A stretch of DNA of 64,000 nt from CAZSLI01 sp964607705 (lineage in GTDB: Bacteria; Actinomycetota; Coriobacteriia; Anaerosomatales; PHET01), in NCBI GenBank assembly GCA_964607705.1, contig CAZSLI010000007.1, positions 44,687-108,686 on the forward strand. The letters run 5' to 3'. How positions within the stretch are numbered: the first letter of the stretch is position 1; each line of letters starts with the position of its first letter. The notes beneath the pieces are model-generated. The model was given only the letters and a program-made list of their open reading frames with translations. It was not told the DNA's origin and ran no database searches. Of the stretch, positions 50,520 to 58,250 are shown in pieces. A program made the translations under genes and the position numbers.

Positions 50520-50547
50520 ATTATACCGTCAGATTCGACGGCGTCAG
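50520..50547 (-). promoter_or_regulatory. Promoter of tRNA-Leu
   Basis: On the minus strand, -35 CTGACG (50547-50542), 16-base spacer, perfect -10 TATAAT (50525-50520). Transcription would start near 50513, about 8 bases before the mature tRNA. Confidence 0.65.
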
Positions 50548-50572
50548 TACCTCATCCTCATCTGGCTGAAGA

Positions 50573-50599
50573 CATCCCCCGGCATCGTCCGGGGGGATG
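50573..50599 (+). other. Strong hairpin in the region upstream of the atp operon
   Basis: CATCCCCCGG (50573-50582) pairs with CCGGGGGGATG (50589-50599), 10 bp with one extra G, around a CATCGT loop. No T-tract follows. The 50506-50783 gap otherwise holds the tRNA promoter and no recognisable plus-strand promoter; GTATTAGAC near 50741 is a weak -10 candidate for the atp operon. Confidence 0.4.
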
Positions 50600-50783
50600 A
50601 CTTCAATCATCCTTCCAGCCGAGCAATCATTCTCGTTAAGCGTCTCGGCGGTGGTCCAGCGGGAATTATCGAACCCATACTCAACCATCGAGACGCGAGA
50701 CCCACGACCCCGCCTTGGGCGTGTTCACGGTCAGCGAATCGTATTAGACGGAGCCGCGCGGTCCCGCATAGGGGGCGGCGGAC

Positions 50784-51068
50784 ATGTCTGCTGGAAGTCT
50801 CGGCGACGGTGGAACTGCGGGAGTAGGCCCTGAGGCCCCTCGCGACCTTCTGTCACACGATTTCCTGCACGTTGTATCCCTGTGGTCGCTCATCCCCGCG
50901 TACCTGCTCGCCGGAGGCTTCTTCGGTTACCTCCTGGATCGCTGGTTGGGGACATTTCCCTTTGCCATGGGCGTCGGCCTCATCATCGCGCTGGTTCTGG
51001 CGGTGCGCGACATGATGAGGATGCGCGAGGAGTTCGGGCTCGCGCCGAAGAAGGAGGCCGAGCGATGA
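50784..51068 (+). CDS. AtpZ/AtpI-type F0 accessory membrane protein
   Basis: 94 residues: a ~25-residue polar N terminus, two membrane helices (about 37-55 and 60-76) joined by LDRWLGTFPFA, and a basic tail. The Gly-rich GGFFGYLLDRWLGT pattern is that of the small F0F1-associated AtpZ/AtpI family (PF09527), thought to help assembly or Mg uptake. Stop overlaps the next start (ATGA). First gene of the ATP synthase operon; AGGGGGCGG supplies the ribosome-binding site. Confidence 0.75.
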   Translation: MSAGSLGDGGTAGVGPEAPRDLLSHDFLHVVSLWSLIPAYLLAGGFFGYLLDRWLGTFPFAMGVGLIIALVLAVRDMMRMREEFGLAPKKEAER

Positions 51069-51484
51069 GCGCTCGGCAGCCGACTGTCGGTTTCTCCTGG
51101 GAGTTCCTCGACGAGATCGCTCGCTGGGCGCTCACCGTCGCGGCGCTCTGTTCGGCGGTAGCCCTGTTCGTTGGGACGGACGTTCGTTTCGCGGCGGCGT
51201 GCATGACGGGCGCGGTGATCGACGTCGCGTTGGTGCGTATGGCCGCTCGGAGGGCCAGGACCGAGATCGAGTCCGACACCTACGGCGGGACGGCGGCCGC
51301 GATCCTGCTCGGCGGCCGTCTCGTCGTCAAGGCGCTGCTTCTCCTGGCGGCGCTCGCCCTTCCTTGGGTCTTCGACTTCGCCGGCATGGTGGCCGGCGTG
51401 CTGATGTATGACTTCACTCTCGCTGTGGTGGGCAGCGTCATCGCCCTTCGACGCGGTTTCACTCAGGTCGATGGAAGCAGGTGA
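51065..51484 (+). CDS. AtpI-like F0 accessory membrane protein
   Basis: 139 residues with four predicted membrane helices (about 21-38, 44-62, 79-98, 104-125). Size, topology and position before subunit a fit the ATP synthase subunit I family, an assembly factor for the c-ring; conserved residues are few, so the call rests partly on context. The stop overlaps the atpB GTG start. Confidence 0.6.
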   Translation: MSARQPTVGFSWEFLDEIARWALTVAALCSAVALFVGTDVRFAAACMTGAVIDVALVRMAARRARTEIESDTYGGTAAAILLGGRLVVKALLLLAALALPWVFDFAGMVAGVLMYDFTLAVVGSVIALRRGFTQVDGSR

Positions 51485-52233
51485 GCTTGGTGGGACTCCT
51501 CGACGAACAAGAGGTCATTGTCATCGTGAACGCGGCCATCGCAGGTCTCGCGCTCGTCGGGATTGGTGCGTGGCTCGCGCGTGGCACGCTCTCGGTCGAC
51601 GCCCCTACGAGGCGGCAGCACGTAGGTGAGTTCGCGCTGGCATTCTTCTTGGGCAAGGCGCGCGACATGGCCCAAGGACCGGAGCGCGACCAGATCATCA
51701 GACTGGTCGCACCACTGCTCGCGTGCTTCTTCTTCTTCATCTTCGCGAACAACCTGATCGCGTTCCTACCGGTGCCGCTGTTGAACCGGCCGCCCACTTC
51801 GCATTTCTCGGTCACCTTGGGGCTGGCCATCTGCTCGGTGATCGGCACGCTCGCGGTTTCGGCCGTCGTGCGCGGCCTAGGCGCCACGGCGAAGCACCTG
51901 TTCTGGCCGAACCCCATGCAGTGGGTTTCGGAGTTCACCGACGTCGCGTCGCTGTCGCTGCGACTCTTCGGCAACATCGCGGGCGAGTTCATGACGCTCG
52001 CCCTCGTGATGGAGGTCGTCCCGTACGGCATTCCGCTCATCCTGCACACGCTCGGGCTCATCCCCGCGTTCGTGCAGGCGCTCGTGTTCACGCTCCTGAC
52101 CTCAAGCTTCATCGCACATGCGATCGAACGCGAGGAGGCCAAGAGACAGCAGGCCCCGGAGGCTGCTGGCGCTCGCACAGGCGAGGTCAGCGGACATCCC
52201 GCCGGCGCCCAGATCGAGGGGAGGGTTTCGTGA
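51481..52233 (+). CDS. atpB: ATP synthase F0 subunit a
   Basis: Stator subunit forming the proton half-channels. 250 residues, GTG start overlapping the previous stop. Six membrane helices; the essential channel Arg is R161 in LSLRLFGNIAGE, preceded by EFTDVAS. The N-terminal part (GEFALAFFLGKARDMAQG) and the hydrophilic C-terminal tail after about residue 217 are unremarkable. Ends in a one-base overlap with atpE. With AtpE and the two b subunits it makes up F0. Confidence 0.95.
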   Translation: MSLVGLLDEQEVIVIVNAAIAGLALVGIGAWLARGTLSVDAPTRRQHVGEFALAFFLGKARDMAQGPERDQIIRLVAPLLACFFFFIFANNLIAFLPVPLLNRPPTSHFSVTLGLAICSVIGTLAVSAVVRGLGATAKHLFWPNPMQWVSEFTDVASLSLRLFGNIAGEFMTLALVMEVVPYGIPLILHTLGLIPAFVQALVFTLLTSSFIAHAIEREEAKRQQAPEAAGARTGEVSGHPAGAQIEGRVS

Positions 52234-52463
52234 TGCAGATGGAGACCGTTCTGATGGCGTTCGTCGCAGTCGTCCCGATCGCGGTCGGCGCCGCCTTCGC
52301 CGCAATCGCCATGAGGCACATCTCTCAGGCGGCCATCGAAGGTATGACTCGTCAGCCGGAGATCGCGCCGCAGTTGTTCACAGCGATGCTCATCGGCATG
52401 GCGCTCATCGAAGCGCTGTGCATCTACACGCTGGTGGTCACGCTCGTGTTGGCGAACAAGTAG
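52233..52463 (+). CDS. atpE: ATP synthase F0 subunit c
   Basis: Rotor-ring subunit, 76 residues, two helices joined by the loop TRQPE. The ion-binding carboxylate is E60 in ALIEALCIYTL. The residue after it is Ala, not the Ser of Na-type rings, and the helix-1 position equal to the Na-binding Gln is Met, so protons are the expected ion. The usual helix-1 glycine run (GxGxGxG) is replaced by bulkier residues in AAFAAIAMRHISQ, which should affect ring packing. It starts on the last base of atpB. Confidence 0.93.
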   Translation: MQMETVLMAFVAVVPIAVGAAFAAIAMRHISQAAIEGMTRQPEIAPQLFTAMLIGMALIEALCIYTLVVTLVLANK

Positions 52464-52482
52464 CGGTGGGGGGTGAGCTCCA

Positions 52483-52983
52483 GTGCCCATCGATCTCAAC
52501 CCGATAAACCAACTCGACCTGGTCGTGATCCTTGCCACGATGGCCATCTTCACCACCACCTTCTTCGCGTTTCGCAGGGTATTCGTCCTGCCGTACCTCG
52601 AGGTGATGGAGGCGCGCGACCGCCTGCTCGATGAGACGGACGCGCGGCGCGAGGACGCGCGACGAGTGCTCGGCGAGGCGGAGAAGGAGGCGGCCGACGC
52701 GTTGGCGGAAGCACGCGCGGCCACAGAGGAACTTCGCAAGGATTCCTCGGACGAGCTCGATGCTTACCGGCGTCGCAGGATCGAAGAGGCGACGAAGTCT
52801 GCTTCGGAACGACTCGAACAGGGCCGTGTGCGCATCACCTCTGCGCGCGAGAGGGAACTCGCTGCGCTCAAGGCGGAGGCGGCTGAGTGTGTGGGGCTCG
52901 CGTGCGAGCGGTTGCTCGGCGAGCGCGATCCTGAAGCCGTCGACGCTGCGGTCGAGGAGCTCATGGCGAGGCGGGTGCACTAG
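52483..52983 (+). CDS. atpF: ATP synthase F0 subunit b
   Basis: Peripheral stalk subunit, 166 residues from GTG 52483. One N-terminal membrane helix (about 12-30), then a long charged coiled coil (RREDARRVLGEAEKEAADAL and onward) rich in Ala/Glu/Arg. The gene lies 19 bases after atpE. A second, different b-like gene follows, so the stalk is probably a b/b' heterodimer as in plastids and photosynthetic bacteria. Confidence 0.85.
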   Translation: MPIDLNPINQLDLVVILATMAIFTTTFFAFRRVFVLPYLEVMEARDRLLDETDARREDARRVLGEAEKEAADALAEARAATEELRKDSSDELDAYRRRRIEEATKSASERLEQGRVRITSARERELAALKAEAAECVGLACERLLGERDPEAVDAAVEELMARRVH

Positions 52984-52998
52984 AAGGAGGTGTCGGCG

Positions 52999-53574
52999 AT
53001 GGTGCAGGAGATCATGACCGAGGTCATCGGCGAGATCACAGCTGATCCGCTCGGCTACCTGCTCGAGCTCGCCCAGTTCGCGATACTCGTGTTCCTCGTG
53101 TACGCCATCGCGATTGGGATTCGGGGCCGGCGCGGCGTCTTGACCGGGATGATCTCGGACCGCGCGGTCAAGACATCGACGCGCCTGTCGGGCGTCGGAC
53201 ACTCTACGGATGAGTTGCAGCACGCCAAGAAGCTTGCGTCGTTGCGTGTGCGCACCGCGCGCGCGGACGCACGGCAGATGCTCACCGACGCACGGAGGGA
53301 AGCCGCCGAGAACGAGCTCAAGGTCCACGGCGCCGTGGAGGCGGAAGCCCAGCGCGTCATCGAGCGAGTGGATGAAGCGCTTGCCACCGAGGAAGCCGAG
53401 ATGCAGGCCGAGGTCCGCGAGGAGCTGGTCGACCTCGTGGCCCAGGCGACCAGGCAGCTCCTCAACGAGCGGATGTCGGTGGGAGAGCAGCGTCGGCTGA
53501 TAGAAGAGCACGTGCTGTCGTCGATCGGTGCGGCGAGCGACGTCCCGGTCGTGTCCGGTCCTCGGGGGGCGTGA
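52999..53574 (+). CDS. ATP synthase F0 subunit b' (second b-type subunit)
   Basis: 191 residues from ATG 52999, with a perfect AAGGAGG 8 bases upstream (the GTG at 52990 overlaps that site and is rejected). A membrane helix at about 20-38 follows an amphipathic start, then a long coiled coil (RVRTARADARQMLTDARREA). The C-terminal third (VREELVDLVAQATRQLLNERM) matches the part of b that contacts delta in ordinary enzymes. There is no delta N-terminal domain in it. The alpha gene starts one base after its stop codon. Confidence 0.8.
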   Translation: MVQEIMTEVIGEITADPLGYLLELAQFAILVFLVYAIAIGIRGRRGVLTGMISDRAVKTSTRLSGVGHSTDELQHAKKLASLRVRTARADARQMLTDARREAAENELKVHGAVEAEAQRVIERVDEALATEEAEMQAEVREELVDLVAQATRQLLNERMSVGEQRRLIEEHVLSSIGAASDVPVVSGPRGA

Positions 53575-53575
53575 G

Positions 53576-55435
53576 ATGGGCGGCCGAGACGGGCTCGTGA
53601 CCGGTCAGGTACCCGAGCTTCCGGTCCTGGACGAGCGGCGGCTGAAGGCGTTGCTTGGGCGCTGGGAGGACACAAGGGTCACGCTCGCCGCCCGCACGCG
53701 GCTTGACGATGCCGTCGTCGCCCGCGTACGCGAAGTCGTGTGCGCCTTTGCGGGCAGAGAGATCGCGATGGACGTGAAGGTGCTGCCCGCGATGGAGGCC
53801 GGCGCAGTCCTGTACTTCGGCGACGCCGGGCGCATCGTGCTCGATCCGCGGGCGACGTGGTTGTCCGCGGTCGAACGCGGACTCAGGGGTCAGGTGGAGG
53901 CCGGCGAGATCGGGAACGCGAGCACGGCGTATCGCTTCTTGGAGCGTGCCCTGTCCGAGCCGCTTCCGGCCGCCTCGGTCGAGGAGCTGCGCGACACAGG
54001 CAGCGTGCTCCGGGTGGGCGACGGAGTGGCCGCCGTGACGGGGCTGCGCGACGTGGGCAGCCAGGAACTCATGGAGTTCGAGGGGGGCACCCTTGGGCTG
54101 GCGTTCTCCCTGCGCGACCGCGAGGTGGGGGTCGTGCTCCTTGGTGCCGATGAGACGGTGCGCGAGGGATCCGATGTACAACGCCTGATGCGTGCGCTCA
54201 AAGTCCCGGCGGGAGAGGCCTTGCTCGGTCGCGTGGTGGACGCCATCGGCAGGCCGATCGACGGGCGAGGAGCCGTCGTGCCGAGCGCGTGGATGCCGGT
54301 CGAGCGACCGGCTCCGGGTGTGGTCATGCGGCAGCCGGTCGACACTCCGCTCCACACAGGCATCAAGGTGATCGACGCGCTCGTGCCGATTGGCCGGGGG
54401 CAGCGCGAACTCATCATCGGTGACCGGAAGATCGGGAAGACGACGGTGGCGCTCGACACGATCCTCGCCCAGAAGGGCGAAGACGTCGCCTGTATCTACT
54501 GTGCGATCGGGCAGAAGTCCTCAAGCGTGCGCTCGCTTGTCGCGGTCCTCGAGGCAGCCGGCGCCCTCGAGTACACGACGGTCGTGGCGGCGCTGCCAGG
54601 CGACATGCCTGCCTATCGGTATCTGGCGCCCTATACGGCCTGCGCGATCGGCGAGTACTTCCTCGATCGCGGTCAGGATGCGCTCGTCGTATACGACGAC
54701 CTGTCGAAGCACGCCGTGACCTACCGCGAGATATCTGCCCTGCTCGACCGGCCCGTAGGCAGGGAGGCCTACCCGGGCGACGTCTTCTACCTCCACTCGC
54801 GACTGCTCGAGCGTGCATGTCGGCTCGCCGACGAGCGCGGCGGCGGATCGCTCACGGCGCTGCCCGTGGTCGAGACGCTTGCCGGCGACATCTCGGCGTT
54901 CATCCCGACCAACGTGATCTCGATATGCGACGGGCAGATCGTCCTCGACAGCGCGTCATTCAACGAAGGGCGTCGTCCCGCCATGGATGCGGGCCTTTCG
55001 GTGTCGCGCGTGGGCGGGACGGCGCAGACCAGGCTGATGAAAGGCATCGCGGGCAGGCTGCGTATCGACTTGGCCCAGTATCAGGAGATGGCGCGGTTCG
55101 TGAAGTTCGGCGCCGAGGTGGATGAAACGACGCAGCGGCAGCTCACCCGGGGCGCCCGCGCACGGGCGCTGCTCATCCAGGCCGCGCATACGCCGATGCC
55201 GCTCGAGCACGAGGCTCTGGTGCTTTTCGGGGCCGTGAACGGGCTCTTCGACGAGGTCGGTGTTGAGGACCTGACGGAGATCGAGAGCGCCCTCTTGTCG
55301 TGGGCGCACGCGTGCCGCGGCGAGTTGCTCGAACGCATAGCGGCCGCGGAGGGCTTCACGCCCGAGCTCGAGGCGGAGATGGCCGAGGCGGTGCGTTCCT
55401 TCGTGAGCGAGGGGACCGGAGCCGAGGCGAGCTGA
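53576..55435 (+). CDS. atpA: ATP synthase F1 subunit alpha with N-terminal delta/OSCP-like domain
   Basis: 619 residues, about 110 more than usual alpha. The body is normal: GRVVDAIGRPIDG, IPIGRGQREL-like PIGRGQRELIIGD, a P-loop GDRKIGKT at 282-289 (GDRQTGKT is usual), DDLSKHAV, and the arginine finger in SVSRVGG (R478). The extension, about residues 31-105, aligns by eye with the C-terminal domain of delta: a V-T-L-A-A strand, a helix (LDDAVVARVREVVCAF), GREIAMDVKV, M-E-A-G-A-V-L-Y-F-G-D, I-V-L-D-P and a final L-S-A-V-E-R-G-L helix. The helical N-terminal domain of delta is absent. There is no separate delta gene in the operon. Confidence 0.93.
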   Translation: MGGRDGLVTGQVPELPVLDERRLKALLGRWEDTRVTLAARTRLDDAVVARVREVVCAFAGREIAMDVKVLPAMEAGAVLYFGDAGRIVLDPRATWLSAVERGLRGQVEAGEIGNASTAYRFLERALSEPLPAASVEELRDTGSVLRVGDGVAAVTGLRDVGSQELMEFEGGTLGLAFSLRDREVGVVLLGADETVREGSDVQRLMRALKVPAGEALLGRVVDAIGRPIDGRGAVVPSAWMPVERPAPGVVMRQPVDTPLHTGIKVIDALVPIGRGQRELIIGDRKIGKTTVALDTILAQKGEDVACIYCAIGQKSSSVRSLVAVLEAAGALEYTTVVAALPGDMPAYRYLAPYTACAIGEYFLDRGQDALVVYDDLSKHAVTYREISALLDRPVGREAYPGDVFYLHSRLLERACRLADERGGGSLTALPVVETLAGDISAFIPTNVISICDGQIVLDSASFNEGRRPAMDAGLSVSRVGGTAQTRLMKGIAGRLRIDLAQYQEMARFVKFGAEVDETTQRQLTRGARARALLIQAAHTPMPLEHEALVLFGAVNGLFDEVGVEDLTEIESALLSWAHACRGELLERIAAAEGFTPELEAEMAEAVRSFVSEGTGAEAS

Positions 55436-55436
55436 G

Positions 55437-56348
55437 ATGCAGGAACTCGTCGACGTGCGCGCGCGGATGAAGTCGGTCGCAGGGATCGGCGAGGTGTGCC
55501 GCACGCTCTCAACGGTCGCGGCCGCCAAGCTCGCGCAGACGCGCGACCGGGCCCTGCACGCCCGGGAGTACGCCACCGTGCTGAGAGGCATGGCCGAGCG
55601 CCAGCAACGGGAGGCCCGCGAGGCGGGGGTCGAGTTGGCATCGCTGTCCCCGCTGATGGAGTCGCGCGAGGTTCGTTCGGTGCGCCTGCTCGTCATCGGC
55701 GCTGACCGCGGGCTGTGCGGTGGCTACAACATCGCGCTGGGTCGCGCCGCCCGCTCGCTGGCGGACTCGCTGTCGGGCCGCGGTCTTGAGGTCGACGCGA
55801 CTGTCATCGGACGCCGGGTCGAGACGTATCTACGCCGCGCGACCGACGTGCCGATCCGGTCGGCACAGCAGTGGACGCGCGCGGGCGTCACGCCGGCGCT
55901 CGTCGGCGAGCTTCTCAAGACGAGCACGGACGACTTCCTCGAGGGCCGCGTGGACGAGGTCATCGCCGTGTACACCACCTTCTTGTCCTCGATCAGCCGC
56001 GAGCCGCGGGTCATGCGGCTGCTGCCGGTCGCACCACCCGCCGTTACCGCGGAGGGACCAGCCGTCGCTCCGCTCGGCTACTTCTTCGAGCCGAGCCGGG
56101 AGGCGTGCGTCGCCGAGTTGCTCGAGGCGCTCGTCCGCCTGCAGTTCGAGGACGTGTTGCTCGAGGCGTTCGCGAGTGAGCAGGCGGCACGGATGGTCAC
56201 CATGCAGGAGGCGTCCGAGCGGGCCGACCGCGCGCTCGCAGATCTGCGCGTCCGCTACAACCGGCTGCGTCGCGAGGCGATCACCGCCGACCTGACCGGC
56301 GTTCTCGTAGCCGGGCGCGTGAGGGGAGTGAGCCACAATGCCGGCTGA
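55437..56348 (+). CDS. atpG: ATP synthase F1 subunit gamma
   Basis: Central shaft, 303 residues. N-terminal helix with the conserved R-M-K-S-V pattern (RARMKSVAGIGEVCRTLSTVAAAKL), the Rossmann-like centre starting LVIGADRGLCGGYN, and the C-terminal helix EASERADRALADLRVRYNRLRREAITADLTGVLVAG that pairs with the N-terminal one. It lies between alpha and beta, the usual order, and its end overlaps beta by 11 bases. Confidence 0.93.
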   Translation: MQELVDVRARMKSVAGIGEVCRTLSTVAAAKLAQTRDRALHAREYATVLRGMAERQQREAREAGVELASLSPLMESREVRSVRLLVIGADRGLCGGYNIALGRAARSLADSLSGRGLEVDATVIGRRVETYLRRATDVPIRSAQQWTRAGVTPALVGELLKTSTDDFLEGRVDEVIAVYTTFLSSISREPRVMRLLPVAPPAVTAEGPAVAPLGYFFEPSREACVAELLEALVRLQFEDVLLEAFASEQAARMVTMQEASERADRALADLRVRYNRLRREAITADLTGVLVAGRVRGVSHNAG

Positions 56349-57951
56349 CGAGCGGATCGATGCATCCGGACTCGACGTGCTCGCTGAGGTGGTCGACAGC
56401 GCCCTGGAGCGAGCCGCCACCGACTTGGAGCGCGAAGCGTGTGACGGGAGCGTCGCGCAGGTACTCGGCCCGGTGGTCGACGTCCGGTTCAGGGGGGAGC
56501 TGCCGGTCCTCGGAAACCTTCTCAGGGTGCGCGACCGCCGGCGCGGGTTGGCGCTCGAAGCCGTCGAGCTGCTCGGCGACGGAGTGGTACGCGCGCTCGC
56601 GCTCGGCTCGACCGACATGCTCAAGCGCGGCGAACGGGTCTTCGACACCCGCGAGCCGATCACGGTGCCCGTCGGCCCAGCCGTGAAGGGGAGGGTCTTC
56701 GGCTGCACCGGCGAGCCCATAGACGGGCGTGGCCATGTCGCAGCGCTCACCCGCTGGAGGATCCGCCGCGACCCTGTGCCGTACGCCGAGGTCCGCTCGT
56801 ACCCCGAGCTGTTCGAGACGGGGCTCAAGGCGATCGACCTGCTCACGCCGTTCCCGCGGGGCGGCAAGATCGCGCTGTTCGGCGGGGCAGGCGTCGGCAA
56901 GACGGTCGTGATCATGGAGCTCATCCGCAACGTCGGCCTTGAGCATCAGGGCATCAGCGTCTTCGGCGGGATCGGGGAGCGGACGCGCGAGGGAAACGAC
57001 CTGTGGCTCGAGATGCAGCGTGCCGGCGTTCTGGAGCGCGCCGTGCTCTACTTCGGCCAGATGAACGAGCCTCCGGGCGCCCGTTTCCGCGTGCCCTACT
57101 GCGCGCTCACCACCGCCGAGTACTTCCGCGACGCCGAGCGCTCCGACGTGCTGCTGTTCTTCGACAACATCTACCGCTTCGTGCAGGCGGGACTCGAAGT
57201 CTCGCTGCTCAGGGCACGCATCCCTGCCGAGGTCGGCTATCAGCCCACGCTCGCCACCGAGGTCGGCTCGCTCGAAGAGCGCATCGTCTCGACGACGAGC
57301 GGGGCGATCACGAGCGTCCAGGCCGTCTACGTGCCGGCCGACGACCTCGCCGACCCGGGACCCGCCTCCATCTTCAGCCACCTCGATGCGACGGTCGTCT
57401 TGTCGCGACGCGTTGCGGAGATGGGCCTCTACCCGGCGATCGACCCGCTGGAGTCGTCCTCGCAGATCCTCGAGCCCGATGTCGTGGGGCATGATCACGT
57501 GCGGGTCGCGCGCGAGACGCGGGCGTACCTCCAGCGCTACGGAGCGCTGCAGGATCTCATCGCCATCCTCGGCGTGGAGGAGTTGTCTGCCGAGGACAAG
57601 CTTGTAGTGGCTCGGGCCAGGCGGCTTCAGAAGTTCCTGTCGCAGCCGTTCTTCGTCGCCGAGCAGTACACGGGCATCGAAGGCCGCTATGTGCCGGTGG
57701 CCGAAACGGTCCGTGGATTCAGCGAGATCTGTGCGGGCCACTGCGACAACCTGCCGGAGCAGGCGTTCTTCATGGTCGGAACGCTGGAGGAGGCACTCGA
57801 GCGGGCACGCGAATCGGTAGAGGTGACCGCAGCCGAGGTGACGCCCGGCGACGGGGCTGCTGACGCGGCACAGGGCACCGAGGCCGCTGACGCGACTCCG
57901 GTCGGCACGGTAGACGAACGCGTTGCTGCCGAGGCGGTGAGCGTCGCATGA
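56338..57951 (+). CDS. atpD: ATP synthase F1 subunit beta
   Basis: Catalytic subunit, 537 residues against ~465 usual. P-loop GGAGVGKT at 182-189, catalytic Glu in GGIGERTREGNDL, FFDNIYRFVQAGLEVS, GYQPTLATEVG, and YVPADDLADPGP. The lever motif is EELSAED instead of DELSEED. Extra sequence lies at both ends: ~35 residues of acidic helix before the first beta-strand and a ~40-residue Ala/Glu/Thr tail. It overlaps gamma at its start and the epsilon gene at its end (ATGA). Confidence 0.95.
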   Translation: MPADERIDASGLDVLAEVVDSALERAATDLEREACDGSVAQVLGPVVDVRFRGELPVLGNLLRVRDRRRGLALEAVELLGDGVVRALALGSTDMLKRGERVFDTREPITVPVGPAVKGRVFGCTGEPIDGRGHVAALTRWRIRRDPVPYAEVRSYPELFETGLKAIDLLTPFPRGGKIALFGGAGVGKTVVIMELIRNVGLEHQGISVFGGIGERTREGNDLWLEMQRAGVLERAVLYFGQMNEPPGARFRVPYCALTTAEYFRDAERSDVLLFFDNIYRFVQAGLEVSLLRARIPAEVGYQPTLATEVGSLEERIVSTTSGAITSVQAVYVPADDLADPGPASIFSHLDATVVLSRRVAEMGLYPAIDPLESSSQILEPDVVGHDHVRVARETRAYLQRYGALQDLIAILGVEELSAEDKLVVARARRLQKFLSQPFFVAEQYTGIEGRYVPVAETVRGFSEICAGHCDNLPEQAFFMVGTLEEALERARESVEVTAAEVTPGDGAADAAQGTEAADATPVGTVDERVAAEAVSVA

Positions 57952-58211
57952 GGCCGCTGACCCTCGATGTGGTCGGTCCTCAGGGCCCACTGCTCCACCG
58001 GGGAGGGCTCGACTCCGTCGTTATGCGCCGTCGGGAGTCCTTGTTCGACCCGGGCAGCGAGGTGGCGATCTTGCGCGGACATGACCGCCTGCTCATGCAG
58101 GTGCAGCCCTGCCTGTTGCGCTACAGCAACGCTGAGGGTACCGGACGGTTGCCGGTGGGGCAGGGCCTGCTCGAGGTGGACGGGTCCCAGGTCACCCTCG
58201 TGCTCACCTGA
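57948..58211 (+). CDS. atpC: ATP synthase F1 subunit epsilon, N-terminal domain only
   Basis: 87 residues; ordinary bacterial epsilon is 130-140. The sequence matches only the N-terminal beta-sandwich (LTLDVVGPQGPLLHRGGLDSVVM, LFDPGSEVAILRGHDRLLMQ, GLLEVDGSQVTLVL). The two C-terminal helices that inhibit ATP hydrolysis in other species are missing. The stop is followed by intergenic DNA, not by a frameshifted remainder, so this seems to be the natural end. The inhibition must work otherwise or be absent. Confidence 0.85.
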   Translation: MRPLTLDVVGPQGPLLHRGGLDSVVMRRRESLFDPGSEVAILRGHDRLLMQVQPCLLRYSNAEGTGRLPVGQGLLEVDGSQVTLVLT

Positions 58212-58238
58212 TCCGGCGTCGCGCCCGGCGCGCTCACC

Positions 58239-58244
58239 TATACT
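58239..58244 (+). promoter_or_regulatory. -10 element implying a leaderless pdtaS mRNA
   Basis: TATACT ends 6 bases before the pdtaS ATG, so a transcript started the usual 6-8 bases after it would begin at the start codon. No Shine-Dalgarno sequence is present (CTGCGTTC before ATG). A -35 is not clear. Confidence 0.45.
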
Positions 58245-58250
58245 GCGTTC

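Noticed and set aside
52233..52463. Na-translocating ATP synthase
   Set aside because: The Ser after the carboxylate and the helix-1 Gln needed for Na binding are Ala and Met; protons are more likely.
50784..58211. N-type (alternative) F-ATPase
   Set aside because: Those operons begin with beta and epsilon, carry atpQ and atpR, and have an unfused alpha; gene order and two b genes do not match, though both types lack delta.
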